NCBI RefSeq assembly: GCF_029784155.1
Contig: NC_073692.1
Location: 327,627,920-327,691,919 of the forward strand
Source: Uranotaenia lowii
Taxonomy: Eukaryota > Arthropoda > Insecta > Diptera > Culicidae
Length of the DNA stretch: 64,000 nucleotides
Reading direction: 5' to 3'
Part shown: in pieces, positions 11,501 to 23,567 of the stretch
Numbering within the stretch: position 1 is the stretch's first letter
Layout of the letters: each line of letters starts with the position of its first letter
Position numbers and translations under genes: made by a program
The notes under the pieces: model-generated
What the model saw: the letters and a program-made list of their open reading frames with translations, nothing else
Database searches by the model: none
Told to the model about the DNA's origin: nothing

Positions 11501-14080
11501 AAGGACAATTGCTAACAAATTTATCAATTCGAATCTAATGAGCGTCAGCGAAGCAATTTATCATTGTTTGAGCATTCCTTTGTCCCATTTCAGTCGAACT
11601 CATATATATATCAGTACTAGTAAAATCGATGATAGGGTAGTTTTTCTTAAATCAGAAAAACAATTAAGATCAATGAGCAAAGATAGTACCGATATCGCTG
11701 GTAAAGATATCATTACATATTATGCGGAACGAGAAGATCTACAGAACATTTGTTTAGCTGAGTACGCTGCATTTTATTTTAAAGCTAAAGGAAAAAGTCG
11801 TCCTGATAAGAACAGGTCGGAGAATCCTGATGAAGAAGAGGATATTGAAGAAACAGAAGTAGATAGAGAAAATCCCAACCATAAGAGAAGAAAAATACCT
11901 CGAATTCTGAGATATAATCGATACAAAATCGAACAAGATCCCGATAACTATTATCGAGAGCAATTACTTCTATTCTATCCATGGAAAAATGAAATTAATG
12001 AAATTGAAACAGTGAATTGGTTGGAAGTGTATAATAACAACCTAGGTGTTATTACAAGAAATCGTTCCAAATTTCAAATTCTGTCAGATGATGCAATAGA
12101 CCAAGCCATAGAAGCCGCAATTGAAAATAGAGCCGATTTAGAAAATGAGGAAATTTCAGAATTCGAACAAAATCAGCTGTCTAAAGATCATGAAATTGAT
12201 ATTCTTATACAAGGCGGTATTGATAGACCAAAAACGGTTGTTCCATTTGTATATTCGGCTCCTCCGAAAGTAAACAAACGTGATCTTCTTGAAAATTTAA
12301 AAAAGCTTAATAACCGACAAAGAGAAATTGTAATTCATATTTACAAATGCTTTAAATTAAACAAATTACCTTTAAAAATTTTCATCTCCGGCTCAGCAGG
12401 TGTTGGAAAAAGTTTAGTTATATCAACAATATATCAGTTGATTACATATTTTCTGGAGTACTGTATTGAAAACTTGGTTTGGCAATCTTCAGATTCTGTC
12501 AAAGTGTTATTAAGTGCATTTTCTGGAAAAGCTGCCTTTTTAATTGGGGGGAATACTTTGCACTCAGCCTTTGCCTTACCTTTGACCGAAACTAGAAACA
12601 TTCCAGATTTACCAATGGACGTTGCTAATAATTTACGTCAACAGTTGTTACATTGTAAATTGATAATTATAGATGAAATTTCAATGGTTGGGAGTACCAT
12701 TTTCAGTCGTATAGATACAAGGTTGCGTCAAATCACAGGAGTTGATGAAAGTTTTGGTGGTTTATCTGTTATAACTGTAGGAGATTTTCGACAGCTTCCG
12801 CCGGTCAAGGATAGATTTATTTTCAATCCTCCAAGAGATTGTTTGGTTACGTTGGATCTTTCCCCATTATGGGCGGAGTTTGAATTTTACGAATTAACTG
12901 AGGTCATGAGGCAGAAAGATGACTTAGATTTTGTTAAAGCGTTAAATAATTTTGCTCAGGGATCTATGAATGCTGCAGATATCAAAGTTTTTAAAAGTAG
13001 AGAAGTCGTTGAAAGTGAAGTACCTAGTGACGCTATCAGGTTGTACTATACGAATTCAGATGTTGACAAATATAATGCCATAAAAATTGCAAACTCCACT
13101 GAAACCGAAATTCTAAGTTTGGCTGAAGATAAATTGACAGGCAATTTGAAGGAAGCACAAATGTTAAAGAAACTTGATATTTGGAAGGCCAAAACCACCA
13201 GAGATTGCGGAGGGTATCCTTATTCAATACAATTCAAAAAAGGTATCAAGTATATGGTAACTGCAAATCTAGACGTATCAGATGGTATCGTAAATGGTGC
13301 AACTGGAGTTCTAGAATATGTGTTTTGTAATCCGCAATCAAATAAACCTATAATAGTGTACCTTAATTTTGACTGCAAGAAAGTAGGCAGAAAAACTAGA
13401 CTTAAGTTCCATGAATTAACAGAAAATTTGAATCTTAACAAAAACTGGACGCCTATTGAAAGACAAAGATATAGTTTGACTAATCATTTTCAACGTGACT
13501 ATCAAGTTACTCGAAATCAATTCCCATTAGTTCCCTGTGAAGCCCTTACAATTCATAAAAGTCAGGGACAAACATATTCAAAAGTATGCGTTGATTTACG
13601 CAAGAAAGGGAACTCGACTCGTCAGTTAATTTATGTTGCCTTGAGTCGTGTTTCGAAACTATCTGGCCTTTATATTTTAGGAAATTTTCCGGGAAATATG
13701 GCCGACAATCCTACTATCAGAGCTTGTTTGAAAGAAACGGAAAGATTGAAGACATATAGACAATTAACTTTATCTTTTAATAATTTAACAACTCACACAG
13801 GATTGGTTATTGCTTATCAGAATTCTAGATCTTTAAGAGAAAATTTGAAGTATATCAACGCGGATGCATGGTATTCGAGATGTGACATAATTGTATTTTC
13901 TGAAACGGGTATCCTGACAAACGATGAAGTAAATATACCCAATTTTAATATTGTTTACCGATCAGATAGACAAACACTTCCATTCTTTGTTAAGAGTGGC
14001 ATTGCAAAAGGTATAATATGCTATGCGAAAATTGGTTTAATAATTTCAGTAGAAAGTCATAAGACGGTTTTTAAAGCCAA
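8562..14080 (+). CDS. Helentron-type Rep/helicase/endonuclease protein (3' part lost in assembly gap)
   Basis: A single open frame of about 1,840 codons without a stop encodes the replicase of a rolling-circle (Helitron) transposon. In order: a basic, glutamine- and arginine-rich N-terminus (1-240); a Cys cluster (C249/C252, C295/C299/C302) followed by the DUF6570-like LEER-IISP region near residue 335; an acidic stretch near 486-510; a Rep nuclease with the HUH-type motif H763-D-H765 and paired tyrosines Y946/Y950 (AAYIVDYIAK); and a PIF1-like SF1 helicase with Walker A GSAGVGKS (1277-1284), Walker B IIIDE (1368-1372) and YVALSR (1691-1696). From about 1745 an exonuclease-endonuclease-phosphatase domain begins (QNSRSL with N1754; SETG with E1781). 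A C-terminal endonuclease is the mark of the Helentron (Helitron2) branch. The residue between the two catalytic histidines is D, where a hydrophobic residue is usual. The frame runs into N's at 14081, so the real C-terminus is unknown. Minus-strand open frames inside it are shadows. Confidence 0.93.
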
Positions 14081-14580
14081 NNNNNNNNNNNNNNNNNNNN
14101 NNNNNNNNNNNNNNNNNNNNNNNNNNNNNNNNNNNNNNNNNNNNNNNNNNNNNNNNNNNNNNNNNNNNNNNNNNNNNNNNNNNNNNNNNNNNNNNNNNNN
14201 NNNNNNNNNNNNNNNNNNNNNNNNNNNNNNNNNNNNNNNNNNNNNNNNNNNNNNNNNNNNNNNNNNNNNNNNNNNNNNNNNNNNNNNNNNNNNNNNNNNN
14301 NNNNNNNNNNNNNNNNNNNNNNNNNNNNNNNNNNNNNNNNNNNNNNNNNNNNNNNNNNNNNNNNNNNNNNNNNNNNNNNNNNNNNNNNNNNNNNNNNNNN
14401 NNNNNNNNNNNNNNNNNNNNNNNNNNNNNNNNNNNNNNNNNNNNNNNNNNNNNNNNNNNNNNNNNNNNNNNNNNNNNNNNNNNNNNNNNNNNNNNNNNNN
14501 NNNNNNNNNNNNNNNNNNNNNNNNNNNNNNNNNNNNNNNNNNNNNNNNNNNNNNNNNNNNNNNNNNNNNNNNNNNNNNNN
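14081..14580. other. assembly gap, exactly 500 N
   Basis: The round length suggests a placeholder, so the true missing length is unknown. It removes most of the Helentron endonuclease domain. The lysine codon and stop just after the gap (14583-14588) cannot be taken as the real end of the protein. Confidence 0.98.
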
Positions 14581-15149
14581 TGAAATGAAATCCCAGGTTT
14601 GTATCCAGATTCAGCTCAAACTTAAGTTTTCAATCAATATCAAAATATCAATGTTTAAATTTCAATAAGTATTAAAATTGGAGGAGATCGCAGTATCATA
14701 ACTTTGATTCTTTGTTTGAAAAAAAAAAAACCAATCAAAGTCAGTTTGGAAACACAAACCTGATGAAAATCACACATAAAAAATAAGATATGGATTCATT
14801 TTAAAGAATTAGTTTTTTCAAAAATCTAGATTTAAATTTTCACAGGATCACAGGATTATAATTATGAAACATGCAAAAAAATTATGCTTATTTTTGAACT
14901 TGTTTTCTATTCTTAGGTATATTGCAGATTCTTCATTCTTCAAAATCAATGGTTCCAACTAAAATCTTAATTTTTAATCGAGTTCACAAATGTAGGTACA
15001 GTGGTACCTATTTTTTCTATTTTTATTGCTGAATATTTGATACATTTTCACCCATGCTTAAAATGGTTATCCTTGTGGTTCAAAAGAATTAGCTCCCTAA
15101 TATTAGTGAGTAAAAAAGTTTTTTTTTCTAAAATAAGCGTTCAAAATCT
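14581..15149. other. unassigned AT-rich flank after the gap
   Basis: Probably the 3' part of the Helentron or its flank. I find no convincing terminal hairpin or CTRR end and no gene. Confidence 0.4.
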
Positions 15150-15327
15150 TTTTTATTTGTTTCGATTATGATAGTCGTTTCTACATCATTGCTCGCGACA
15201 TTTCTCAACATTACAGTTGACACAGCAATCGCTTATCTGGAAAAACTGTGTTCGATGTTTACTCTTTTGCTCAAACTCACGGACATCAGCTCAGAAGGCA
15301 ACTGATTTACCAACTGAGCTATATCAC
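15150..15327 (-). mobile_element. tRNA-derived SINE (GATATAGCTCAGTTGG head)
   Basis: On the minus strand the 5' end reads tgatatagctcagttggta. A box A (tagctcagttgg, complement of 15310-15321) is followed by a degenerate box B (gagtttgagc). A non-tRNA body follows and ends in gaaacaaataaaaaa at about 15150-15165. Internal RNA polymerase III boxes plus an A-rich tail identify a SINE rather than a tRNA gene. The decayed box B (ttt for ttc) suggests an old copy. No clear target duplication was found. Confidence 0.7.
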
Positions 15328-16056
15328 AAGTACCAATATTTTTTAAACCTTCATGAAAAAAAATGGCATCTCCTAGGACATATTTTCAAAATTAATAAAC
15401 TTTTCATGCGAAATAACTTTAACCTGAATCATTTGTACTTAGAACTTATATTTGCATTGTTCAAGCAAAAATGTTATAGGAAAAAAATTATCATCAAACC
15501 CCCCCCCCCCCCCCCCATGAACCGGTTCTTCCTACGGCCCTGCATCAAGGTATATCCAAAAACCAATAAAGTTGCTCTTGGAGCATTTTCATATCACATC
15601 TAGTGTTTGGGCCATGACTTTCCTTAAAAATATGAGTAGCGGAAAGGATCCTTAGTGAATTTATTGACCATGCATGTTTTTTTTTTCGAAATAATCAAGA
15701 ACTAAGAGATGATTCTGACACTTAAATATTCCCGAAAAAACTTTTATACATTCCTGAAAAGGTTATCCATTTCCAAGATTTTAAGTGCAGGGATAAGTTT
15801 TCGATGAAATCAAAAAATTCAAACAAAGTGAAAAATGTTGCAGATACTACTTTTGTTAATTTTTTATTTGGATCGAAATTGACCAACACTTTTTAAAATC
15901 ATCATTGCACAACATCGAAAAATCGAGTTATATTAGACGGAAAATTAAAAAAAAATTGAGGAAACCTAAGGTGATTTAATTCTTACACGCTACTGTTTGA
16001 TCTTTGCTTTTTCAATTCTTTGAATTTTTGAAAAATTCTATGAAATAGCTTAAACC
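15328..16056. other. unassigned, with an 18-bp C-run
   Basis: Contains a homopolymer of about 18 C at 15499-15516, a likely assembly weak point. No supportable gene. The long open frame across the C-run (15217-15603) overlaps the antisense of the SINE and is spurious. Confidence 0.5.
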
Positions 16057-16233
16057 TTTTTTTTTTAAGACATACACCGTCTTCGACGATTTAGGCTTTA
16101 CAGACTGAATAAATGACGTGGACAACTTAAGATTAACATTTAACACCCAGTACCGAGATGGGAATCGAACCCATGCCATCAGTGGACCAGCGATTACCGT
16201 CTTACCACGCTAACCACTCGACCACCGAGACGT
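16057..16233 (-). mobile_element. tRNA-derived SINE (TGGTCGAGTGG head)
   Basis: On the minus strand the element starts near 16233 and has box A tggtcgagtgg (complement of 16214-16224) and a perfect box B ggttcgattcc (complement of 16161-16171). A body of about 90 bp follows and ends in a pure A-run seen as T's at 16057-16066. Good A and B boxes, a unique 3' body and a poly-A tail make a SINE far more likely than a tRNA gene. The tRNA part most resembles a Ser- or Leu-type head, but the parent tRNA is not certain. No clean target duplication is visible. Confidence 0.8.
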
Positions 16234-17671
16234 ACAATTTCCCCTACGAAATGTTCGAAAAAATCGAAAAAATCGAATCGATGACAAAAGCAAAATTTGA
16301 TATTTTGCCTAATTGTCTTTTGAAAAGTTGCTCCTAGGCTTAAAATCTTCACTTCTATTGAGTTTTGAGATTTTTAGAGTTACCAGAACTTATGATGATT
16401 TTATAATGGAAATTTTACCAATTTTCAAACAACATGAAAATTTAAGGTATTTTACGGTCGCTTTTGAGTTGTCCGATAAAAGTGAAACTTTGCGATGTTT
16501 GTTATCTTGATACAAGTAAAATAAAATTTGAAATTTTAACTTTTTAAAGCTTCCATACAGCTGAATGCCACCCTAATAGACAAATTCATCTTATACCTTC
16601 CTTATCTGTTTTGTCGTAACTCGTACTATCTTATGGTAAAATGTGAGAAATTGAAGAATTTGTAAAGCCGAACTTGCAGAGGAGAACTAGTTTTGACTTA
16701 TTTGTAAGCGGTCTATCCAAGTATGCTATCATTTCTTCATCAGATGTAGTTTTGTTTTTGCAATACTGTAGAAAATTATCTATGTACTTGATTATTTGAA
16801 ATTAATATTTTAAACCAATGATCAACTGCCTCTTATACCAAGAGCGTTTTTGACTTTCAAAAAAAGTGTCAAAAGTATTCTGCAGGTTTGAGAAAAGTAG
16901 AAATTTAGTCAAAATATTGCGGGGATTTTAGTAATTGAAAATATAAGAAACTTTCGAACTCAGGACCCCTATCTTCCAAAACCTAAGTTCCAAAACAGAT
17001 TATTCTTTGCCCTAAGCACAAAAAACACTTCTCCTTTTCGTTTAGAAATAACATATATCTAGAAGCTCAAAAAGTTGGAATACCGTTCGGTTTTTGATCA
17101 CTTTTGAAGTTGTTTACTATAGACAACTATTTTACAATTTATTTTTCAGAATCAACGAGTATGAATCTGAATATTTTTTTTAAATTTGTTTCTCTTAAAC
17201 GCTAGAATGGCTAGGAGCAATCTAAAGACCCTTTATTCTATCAAAATCAGTAATAAATTTATTCTTAGAATTCAAATCTTTTTTCATGGCTATTATTATT
17301 TTCAATATACACGTATTTTTCCATTATAAATTATTATTTAGTTTGTAGATTTCGAAAACCGTATGTGGTATACCTATTTATATCACCGGGGGTCAAATGA
17401 GCCCTAGCACTTTCTCGGTAAAACTCTCTTGTTTCTCAAGCGATTTTTGAAGAATTTAAAGTTGAGGAAAGCTTGTAACGTGACTCAAATCTGTTTCTCG
17501 GACAGTATTCAGCTACAAATCTTTATTATAAAGTTATTCAAAGTCTCCGAAATCCGAAAAACATCCTTCGAGAGAAGGCCTAGTTATCAAGTGCTCGAAA
17601 TAAAAATTCACTTCGTGCTTGAAAAAGCTTAAGATAGAAGCCTTATGTTTTACATTTGTACTTTTTTAAAT
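16234..17671. other. unassigned AT-rich stretch
   Basis: I see nothing I can support here. The small open frames (16313-16510 and 17429-17632, plus) match no family known to me. Confidence 0.5.
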
Positions 17672-17673
17672 TA

Positions 17674-19622
17674 CTGTAAACTGGGGGAACTTTGATCACC
17701 GGGCTAACTTTGATCAACATGAAATTCTTGCAGATAATCATCATTAACCAAGTCTGAAGTTTAAACATCTGAAAACTATTTTCTACGTTTGAAAGCCTTT
17801 TAATAGAGTTTCAAATAGACTAAATTTGGTATGTAATAAGAGATTTTTGAAATTACTGAAAATGTAGTTTTACAGTTTTAAAATACCTGTTTTTTCGAAG
17901 ACTCACAAACAAACACCTCTCCTGAAAAAATGATAGCATTTAGAAGCAAATGGTTTGTTTGATATGAAAATTAAAATTTTTTTTTATGTTTTGGTTATAG
18001 TTTTATAGTTATTTTTACGGTCATTATTTGAAATTTTTTGAATATTTAATAAAACGGACATTTTCTATGTGAAAGCCTGTATAGAAAAAATGGCTAAAAC
18101 TCTATTAAATGGTTAAAATTCAATTAAAAAAAAACAGAACTTAGGAACAGTGGTAGGATCTTGATAATTGCATTGTTTTTCAGGCCAAAAAATATTGGGA
18201 AATGTTTATAATTTTTGCCACTTAATGTATACAGCAACATGGTCCATTTTTTGAGTATATATTTTTTTGAAAGAGAACATTAAAAATTCAAAGGAGTTCA
18301 AAAAAAAATCTGTTTTTTATGTTTTACGCATTCTATAGGGGAGAATGAGGATACTTGATCCCTGGGGATACTTGATTCCTTAGCTATATCTCGAAACTGG
18401 AATGTCGTACAAAGATCAAATGTTCTAGAAAAATGTGCCAAAATGAGCAAAATAACAATAATTGTAGTTTAAAAATTTTTAACAAAATAATTGTTTGAGT
18501 TATTGAATTTTGTTTGAAAAATTTCACAAAATGTAACTTGAAGATCTTTTTTCATCACTTTGAAATGTTTCTTACATGGTAAAATTATGAAAAAAATATT
18601 TATTCCAATGTATCAATCGTTCGAGCGTAAAATGAACTTCATAATGCCATATTTTCAAAGCAACGGAAAATTTTCAACTTTTTTCAGAAAAAGTTTTCTA
18701 AAATGTTGATTATAGGTACAATTGATCCCCCTTCCAAACGGCATATTCTTCTTCTGAATTGATCGTTATGATTGCTGATTACGAAATTACTAATATTTAT
18801 CCGAAAACTAATATTTATCAAACAATTGTGTGAAGTAAAGAGCAAAAATAATTAATTTTCTCTTAATTATAAAAAAATAGCCCCTTTAAGTATGCAATGA
18901 TATTAGCGATGAGACAAAGTTATAGAATTTCCTCTTATGTCTACTATAAATTGTGAAATAAGAACAAACATGACCAAAATAGTCAATTAACATTCTATCT
19001 TTGGGTTTTGTTTGATTTTTACACAAGGATTAGGACTTCCTGAATAAAAGATCAAGTCTCCTCCAATAGGGGATCAAGTCTCCACTAATTTCAGAAAAAT
19101 CGCAATTTGTTTACTCCCACGAAAATGCTTCTTGTTCATCAACGGGTTCAATTATCGTTCTTATTTTTGGAGCATAGAAATTTGAAGTTACAAGCTGTCA
19201 GAAAATGTTAAGGACGGCGAGTTGCTAAATTTTTCCAAAAAGATATGGTGAAAATAAGAAAAGAGGATCAAGTATCCCCACTCTCCCCTACTTATTGGCA
19301 TCATAACAAAAATTTTGAAGAATTTTTTGTTTTATTTGCTCGGCCATCAGCACAACTAATGGCTATTTAGGATTTTGAATATGTTGAGATACGTAAAAGC
19401 CATAGTGATCGAAGTTACGCCGAAACATGAAATCTGGATTTTTAACAAACATTTAATTATAGCCATTAATGTCGTTTGAATTTTCTGATATCAATGATCA
19501 TGCTTATACTCCATTCCTCATTAAGTTTAAAAAAACAAAATTTAAGTGTTGCAAAAAAGCAACCCTTTCCAAAATATTCGAAGATGAATTAAAAAAGTTA
19601 TCAAAGTGCCCCCAGTTTACGG
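17674..19622. mobile_element. TA-target MITE, CTGTAAACTGGGGG ends, hosting a second MITE
   Basis: The left end ctgtaaactggggg at 17674 is matched by the inverted right end cccccagtttacgg ending at 19622, and both are flanked by TA (17672-17673 and 19623-19624). Subterminal sequence repeats actttgatca in both halves. A second element (18338-19288) sits inside, so the host MITE is about 1.0 kb without it. Another copy of the same family is at 29647-30586. A TA target and short inverted ends place it loosely with Tc1/mariner-type MITEs. It has no coding capacity. Confidence 0.8.
18338..19288. mobile_element. TA-target MITE, GGGGAGA(A/G)TG ends
   Basis: The left end ggggagaatgaggatact is matched by the right end agtatccccactctcccc in inverted orientation, with TA on both sides (18336-18337 and 19289-19290). 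The left end carries a doubled motif, ggatacttgatccc then ggatacttgattcc. The body is non-coding. It is nested inside the 17674-19622 element and is therefore younger. It closely resembles the copy at 20227-21200. Confidence 0.85.
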
Positions 19623-19624
19623 TA

Positions 19625-19936
19625 CTTTAGACCATGGCCACAAAAATCGAAAAAAAGTGGTGTAAAACCGTCCTTTTCAATAAATTATCAGCCAGCCAGT
19701 CAGCTGTCCAGTCACAATATTTTTTTTTGAAAAAGTTCTTGGAAAGTTGACATAATTTGTGTTTTTTTATTTCTAGATTTATAAAACACAAAACGCAGAA
19801 TTTTCGACGACTATTCAAAGGTAGCTGTTTTTAGAACATTTTATCAATCTACATTTTCTGAAACTGTTCTTGCAACTAAATTCGACTTTGCACTGGATTT
19901 TGGATATTAAAACACAAGGTTATTGAAATAAAACTA
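19625..19936. other. unassigned spacer between MITEs
   Basis: About 310 bp with no feature I can support. Confidence 0.5.
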
Positions 19937-19938
19937 TA

Positions 19939-21753
19939 GGGGAGAATGGGGATACTTGATCCCTGGGGACACTTGATTCCTTCGCTATATCCCGATACAA
20001 GAATGTTTTAGATATATCAAATTTTCCAGAAAAATGTGCAAAATATTACAAAACAACAATGTCGTTATCTCAACGACTTAAATTTTATTTTTCGAGTTAT
20101 TGAACTTTGTTTGAAAAATTTAACAAAATGGGATTTGAAGATCGTTTTTAATCACTATAACATGTTTCTCACATGAAAAAAAAAAAATTTTTATGAAGAA
20201 GTTTTCCAAAATGTATGTTATGAGTAGGGGAGAATGAGGATACTTGATCCCTGGGGATACTTGATTCCTTAGCTATATCTCGAAACTGGAATGTCTTACA
20301 AAGATCAAATGTTCTAGAAAAATGTGCCAAAATGAGCAAAATAACAATGCTTGTAGTTTAAAAAATTTTAACAAAATAATTGTTTGAGTTATTGAACTTT
20401 GTTTGAAAAATTTCACAAATGTAACTTGAAGATCTTTTTTCATCACTTTAAAATGTTCCTTACATGAGAAAATTATGAAAAAAATATTTGTTCCAATGTA
20501 TCAATCGTTCGAGCGTAAAATGAACTTCATACTGCCATATTTTCAAAGCAATGGAAAACTCTCAACTTTTTTCAGAAAAAGTTTTCTAAAATGTTGATTA
20601 TGGGTATAATTGATCCCCTAGAGTTGGGTACAATTGTTCCCCCTTCCAAATGGCATATTCTTCTTCTGAATTGATCGTTATGATTGCTGATTACGAAATT
20701 ACTAATATTTATCCAAAAACTAATATTTATCAACCATTTGTCTGAAGAAAAGAGCAAAAATAATTAATTTTCTCTTAATTATAAAAAATAGCGCCTTTAA
20801 GTATGCAATGTTGTTAGCGTTGAGACAAAGTTATAGAATTTTCCTCTTATGTCTGCTATAGATTGTGAAATGAGAACAAACATGACCAAAATAGTCAATT
20901 AACGTTCTATCTTGGGGTTTTGTTTGATTTTTATACAAGGATTAGGGCTTCCTGAATAAAAGATCAAGTCTCCTTCAATAGGGAATCAAGTCTCCCCTAA
21001 TTTCAGAAAAATCGCAATTTTTTTACTCCCACGAAAATGCTTCTTGTTCATCAACGGGTTCAAGTATCGTTCTAATTTTTGGAGCATAGAAACTTGAAGT
21101 TACAAGCTGTCAGAAAATGTCAAAGACGGCGAGTTGCTAAATTTTTCCAAAAAGATATGGCGAAAATAAGAAAAGGGGATCAAGTATCCCCACTCTCCCC
21201 TATAGTTGATCCCTAGAATCCAGAAAGGTATATTTTTCCTTTAAAGGATCGTAATCATCGGTTATCATGAAATTAATAATATTTGTCCAGTATCTATTCT
21301 CTAACCAGTAATCATCAGTTAAAAATGCCTTAAACTACTGTATTTATCTAAAAATTAGAAAATTTCGCCTTCAAGTATGCAATGACTTATGCGTTGATGA
21401 CAAACTTTTAGAATTTTCTATGTCTGATACTTACAAACAGTAAAATGAGAACGAATATGGCAAAAAATAGTCAAAGGACTTTGTATCTTCTGATTATACA
21501 AGATTTTTGCCTGGGGTCAGGACACCCTAAATTTTGGATCAAGTCTCGTGTAACTTAAAAAATATCACAATTTTTTTAGTCTCACGAAAATGCTTCTAGT
21601 TCATCTACAACTTCCTGTATCGTTCTAACTTTTGAAGCATATAAACTTGGAATTACTCGCTGTCAGAAAATGCAAAAGACGGCGAGTTGCAAATTTTTTC
21701 CAAAAAGCTATGATGAAAATAAGAAAAGAGAATCAAGTATCCCTATTCTTCCC
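19939..21753. mobile_element. older copy of the GGGGAGAATG MITE, split by a younger copy of itself
   Basis: The left end ggggagaatggggatact at 19939 and the right end agtatccctattcttccc ending at 21753 are flanked by TA (19937-19938 and 21754-21755). The halves are separated by a complete second copy (20227-21200). Without that insert the element is about 840 bp. Its right end (ttcttccc) has drifted from the consensus (ctctcccc), which agrees with greater age. Confidence 0.85.
20227..21200. mobile_element. younger GGGGAGAATG MITE nested in a family member
   Basis: The ends ggggagaatgaggatact and cccactctcccc are inverted, with TA duplicated at 20225-20226 and 21201-21202. The sequence closely follows the 18338-19288 copy, apart from a local difference near 20620-20640 where a gttgggtacaattgttccc-like phrase is added. 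It interrupts the older relative within its internal tgatccc-bearing segment. Confidence 0.85.
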
Positions 21754-21755
21754 TA

Positions 21756-23563
21756 TGCAAAAGAAAGGCCATTTTATACCTGATCTAGTGATGTAATTAC
21801 ATTGGCATTACATAGCATCGCATCGCTTAACAAAATCACGTTCATTTTTGGCAACATTCGATTTTGTGTCAACATTAAATGGCTTTCAGAAACAACATTA
21901 CTTGTTTATTTGTTCATTTATTTAATCCATCGGACAAAAAGTCTAAATTGATGTGATAAGAAAATCACTAGGGAAAAAAAACCCATCTATGAAGATTACA
22001 TGAACAATACAACAGTTATCAGAAAGCCTTACAGTTTTCGCTATAAAAGGACCAATACAATTTAGACAAAAACAAAAACAAAATAAGAAAAAATTAAAAT
22101 GTACTCAAAAATGAAAAAAAGATAAAAATTTCAAAAAAAAAATACAAACTAAAGACAAAAATGACAAAGAATGACAAAAATAGCCTATTTGACAAAAGAA
22201 ACTCTAAAACACAACAAGAAAAGTGCTAGATGCATCAGAAAAATGAAGAAAAAATGACTAAAAATGATCGATTTTTTTAAATTACGTTGATGACTATAAC
22301 AATTGTTTCTATTTGTAGTAATAAGTGAAAAAAAAAAAGTTTTCAAAGTTTTTTTTGTTTTAACGGAATTGTTATAAACCCTATTTTTCTTTTTCTCCAT
22401 AAATATCGTTCATTTTAAAAAATGCTCTCAACTAAGATTGTTCCAATTTAACTTTGATCGCCCATAAATTTCGGGGCAGCTCGTTATTTTTTGGGCAGCC
22501 GAAGCGAAACAACCCTTTCTCGATGGGTTCTAGTAGTAGTAATATAGCCCAATATTTATGACCATCTGATATAGTTTGCTTTCATGCATCATCCATTTTG
22601 CCACTTGAGACGAAGAACGGTTTTGGAATATTCTTTGTGCGGCTAGCAAAATGACACTCCAAGGAACCTCTAGTAGTTTTCTTATTTTTCGTAAAAGATT
22701 CCAGTTAAAAGAATTGTCGTTTGAGAATGATTCATTGGAATGGTGCAGAATTTAAATTGAGCTTGGAACTGCTTTTGGCGGCTCCATCTTCACTAAACAG
22801 TGATTTTCTAAGGATTGTGTATATATATCAAAAAGTCTGTGGATGATGGTTTCAATTTTGTATAATCAAATTAGTTTCCAAATCATGTTATTTATTTATT
22901 TCAAAACGCTGTTCCTCAATAGGATCATTACGGTTTTAAAAATAAATTGCTCTTATGATGAGAATTTTAATTACTGCTTGGAATTTGAATCCGTTGAGAA
23001 AAAAACCTTCTAAACGGAAATTAGATTTGTGACCTTAACAAAGTAATTTATGCAAAAAAATTGTCAATAGTTTTTATTGTTAAATTTTTTGTAAATATTT
23101 TAAGGTCTTTTATTGCTCATTTAGTTTTGAAGTGGTAAAATTGTTGGAATTCTTCTTCAATACTGAAATATGCCAGGTTATCGAAATCACTCAAAAATCT
23201 ATAACTTCACAAAATTTTGAGGAAATTTTCAGATTTCACTTTTTTTTCAATTTTGTACATTTTACTTAAATTAAAGTTTTTTTTTTGAAAATATTAATTG
23301 ACGATTTTCTACTTTTTTTTAATCACGATAAGATTGATAATTTAAAAAGATTTATTCCCCAGTAAAATGTTAAAAAAAAACAAATTTTCATGATTTTTTA
23401 ATAAAATTAATGCTGTTTCCAACCATCACCGAATCTGTCGGTTAAATCACAGAGAGTCAGAATTACCTTGATATGAGCTCGTATGTAGTAGATGGATGAG
23501 GTTGTTCGGTTAAACACCTAACATCTCAACAAGTTAACATTTTCTTTGGAAGTCCGAAAACTT
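21756..23563. other. unassigned AT-rich stretch
   Basis: Long A- and T-runs (A-rich around 22070-22260). A phrase like MITE interior sequence (actttgatcgcccat) occurs near 22450, but without ends. No supportable gene. Confidence 0.5.
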
Positions 23564-23567
23564 TTAA

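Noticed and set aside
10181..13441. Minus-strand open frames inside the Helentron gene
   Set aside because: Shadows of a long coding frame. No recognisable domains.
15217..15603. 128-codon open frame
   Set aside because: It begins in the antisense of a SINE and crosses an 18-bp C-run. No coding signal.
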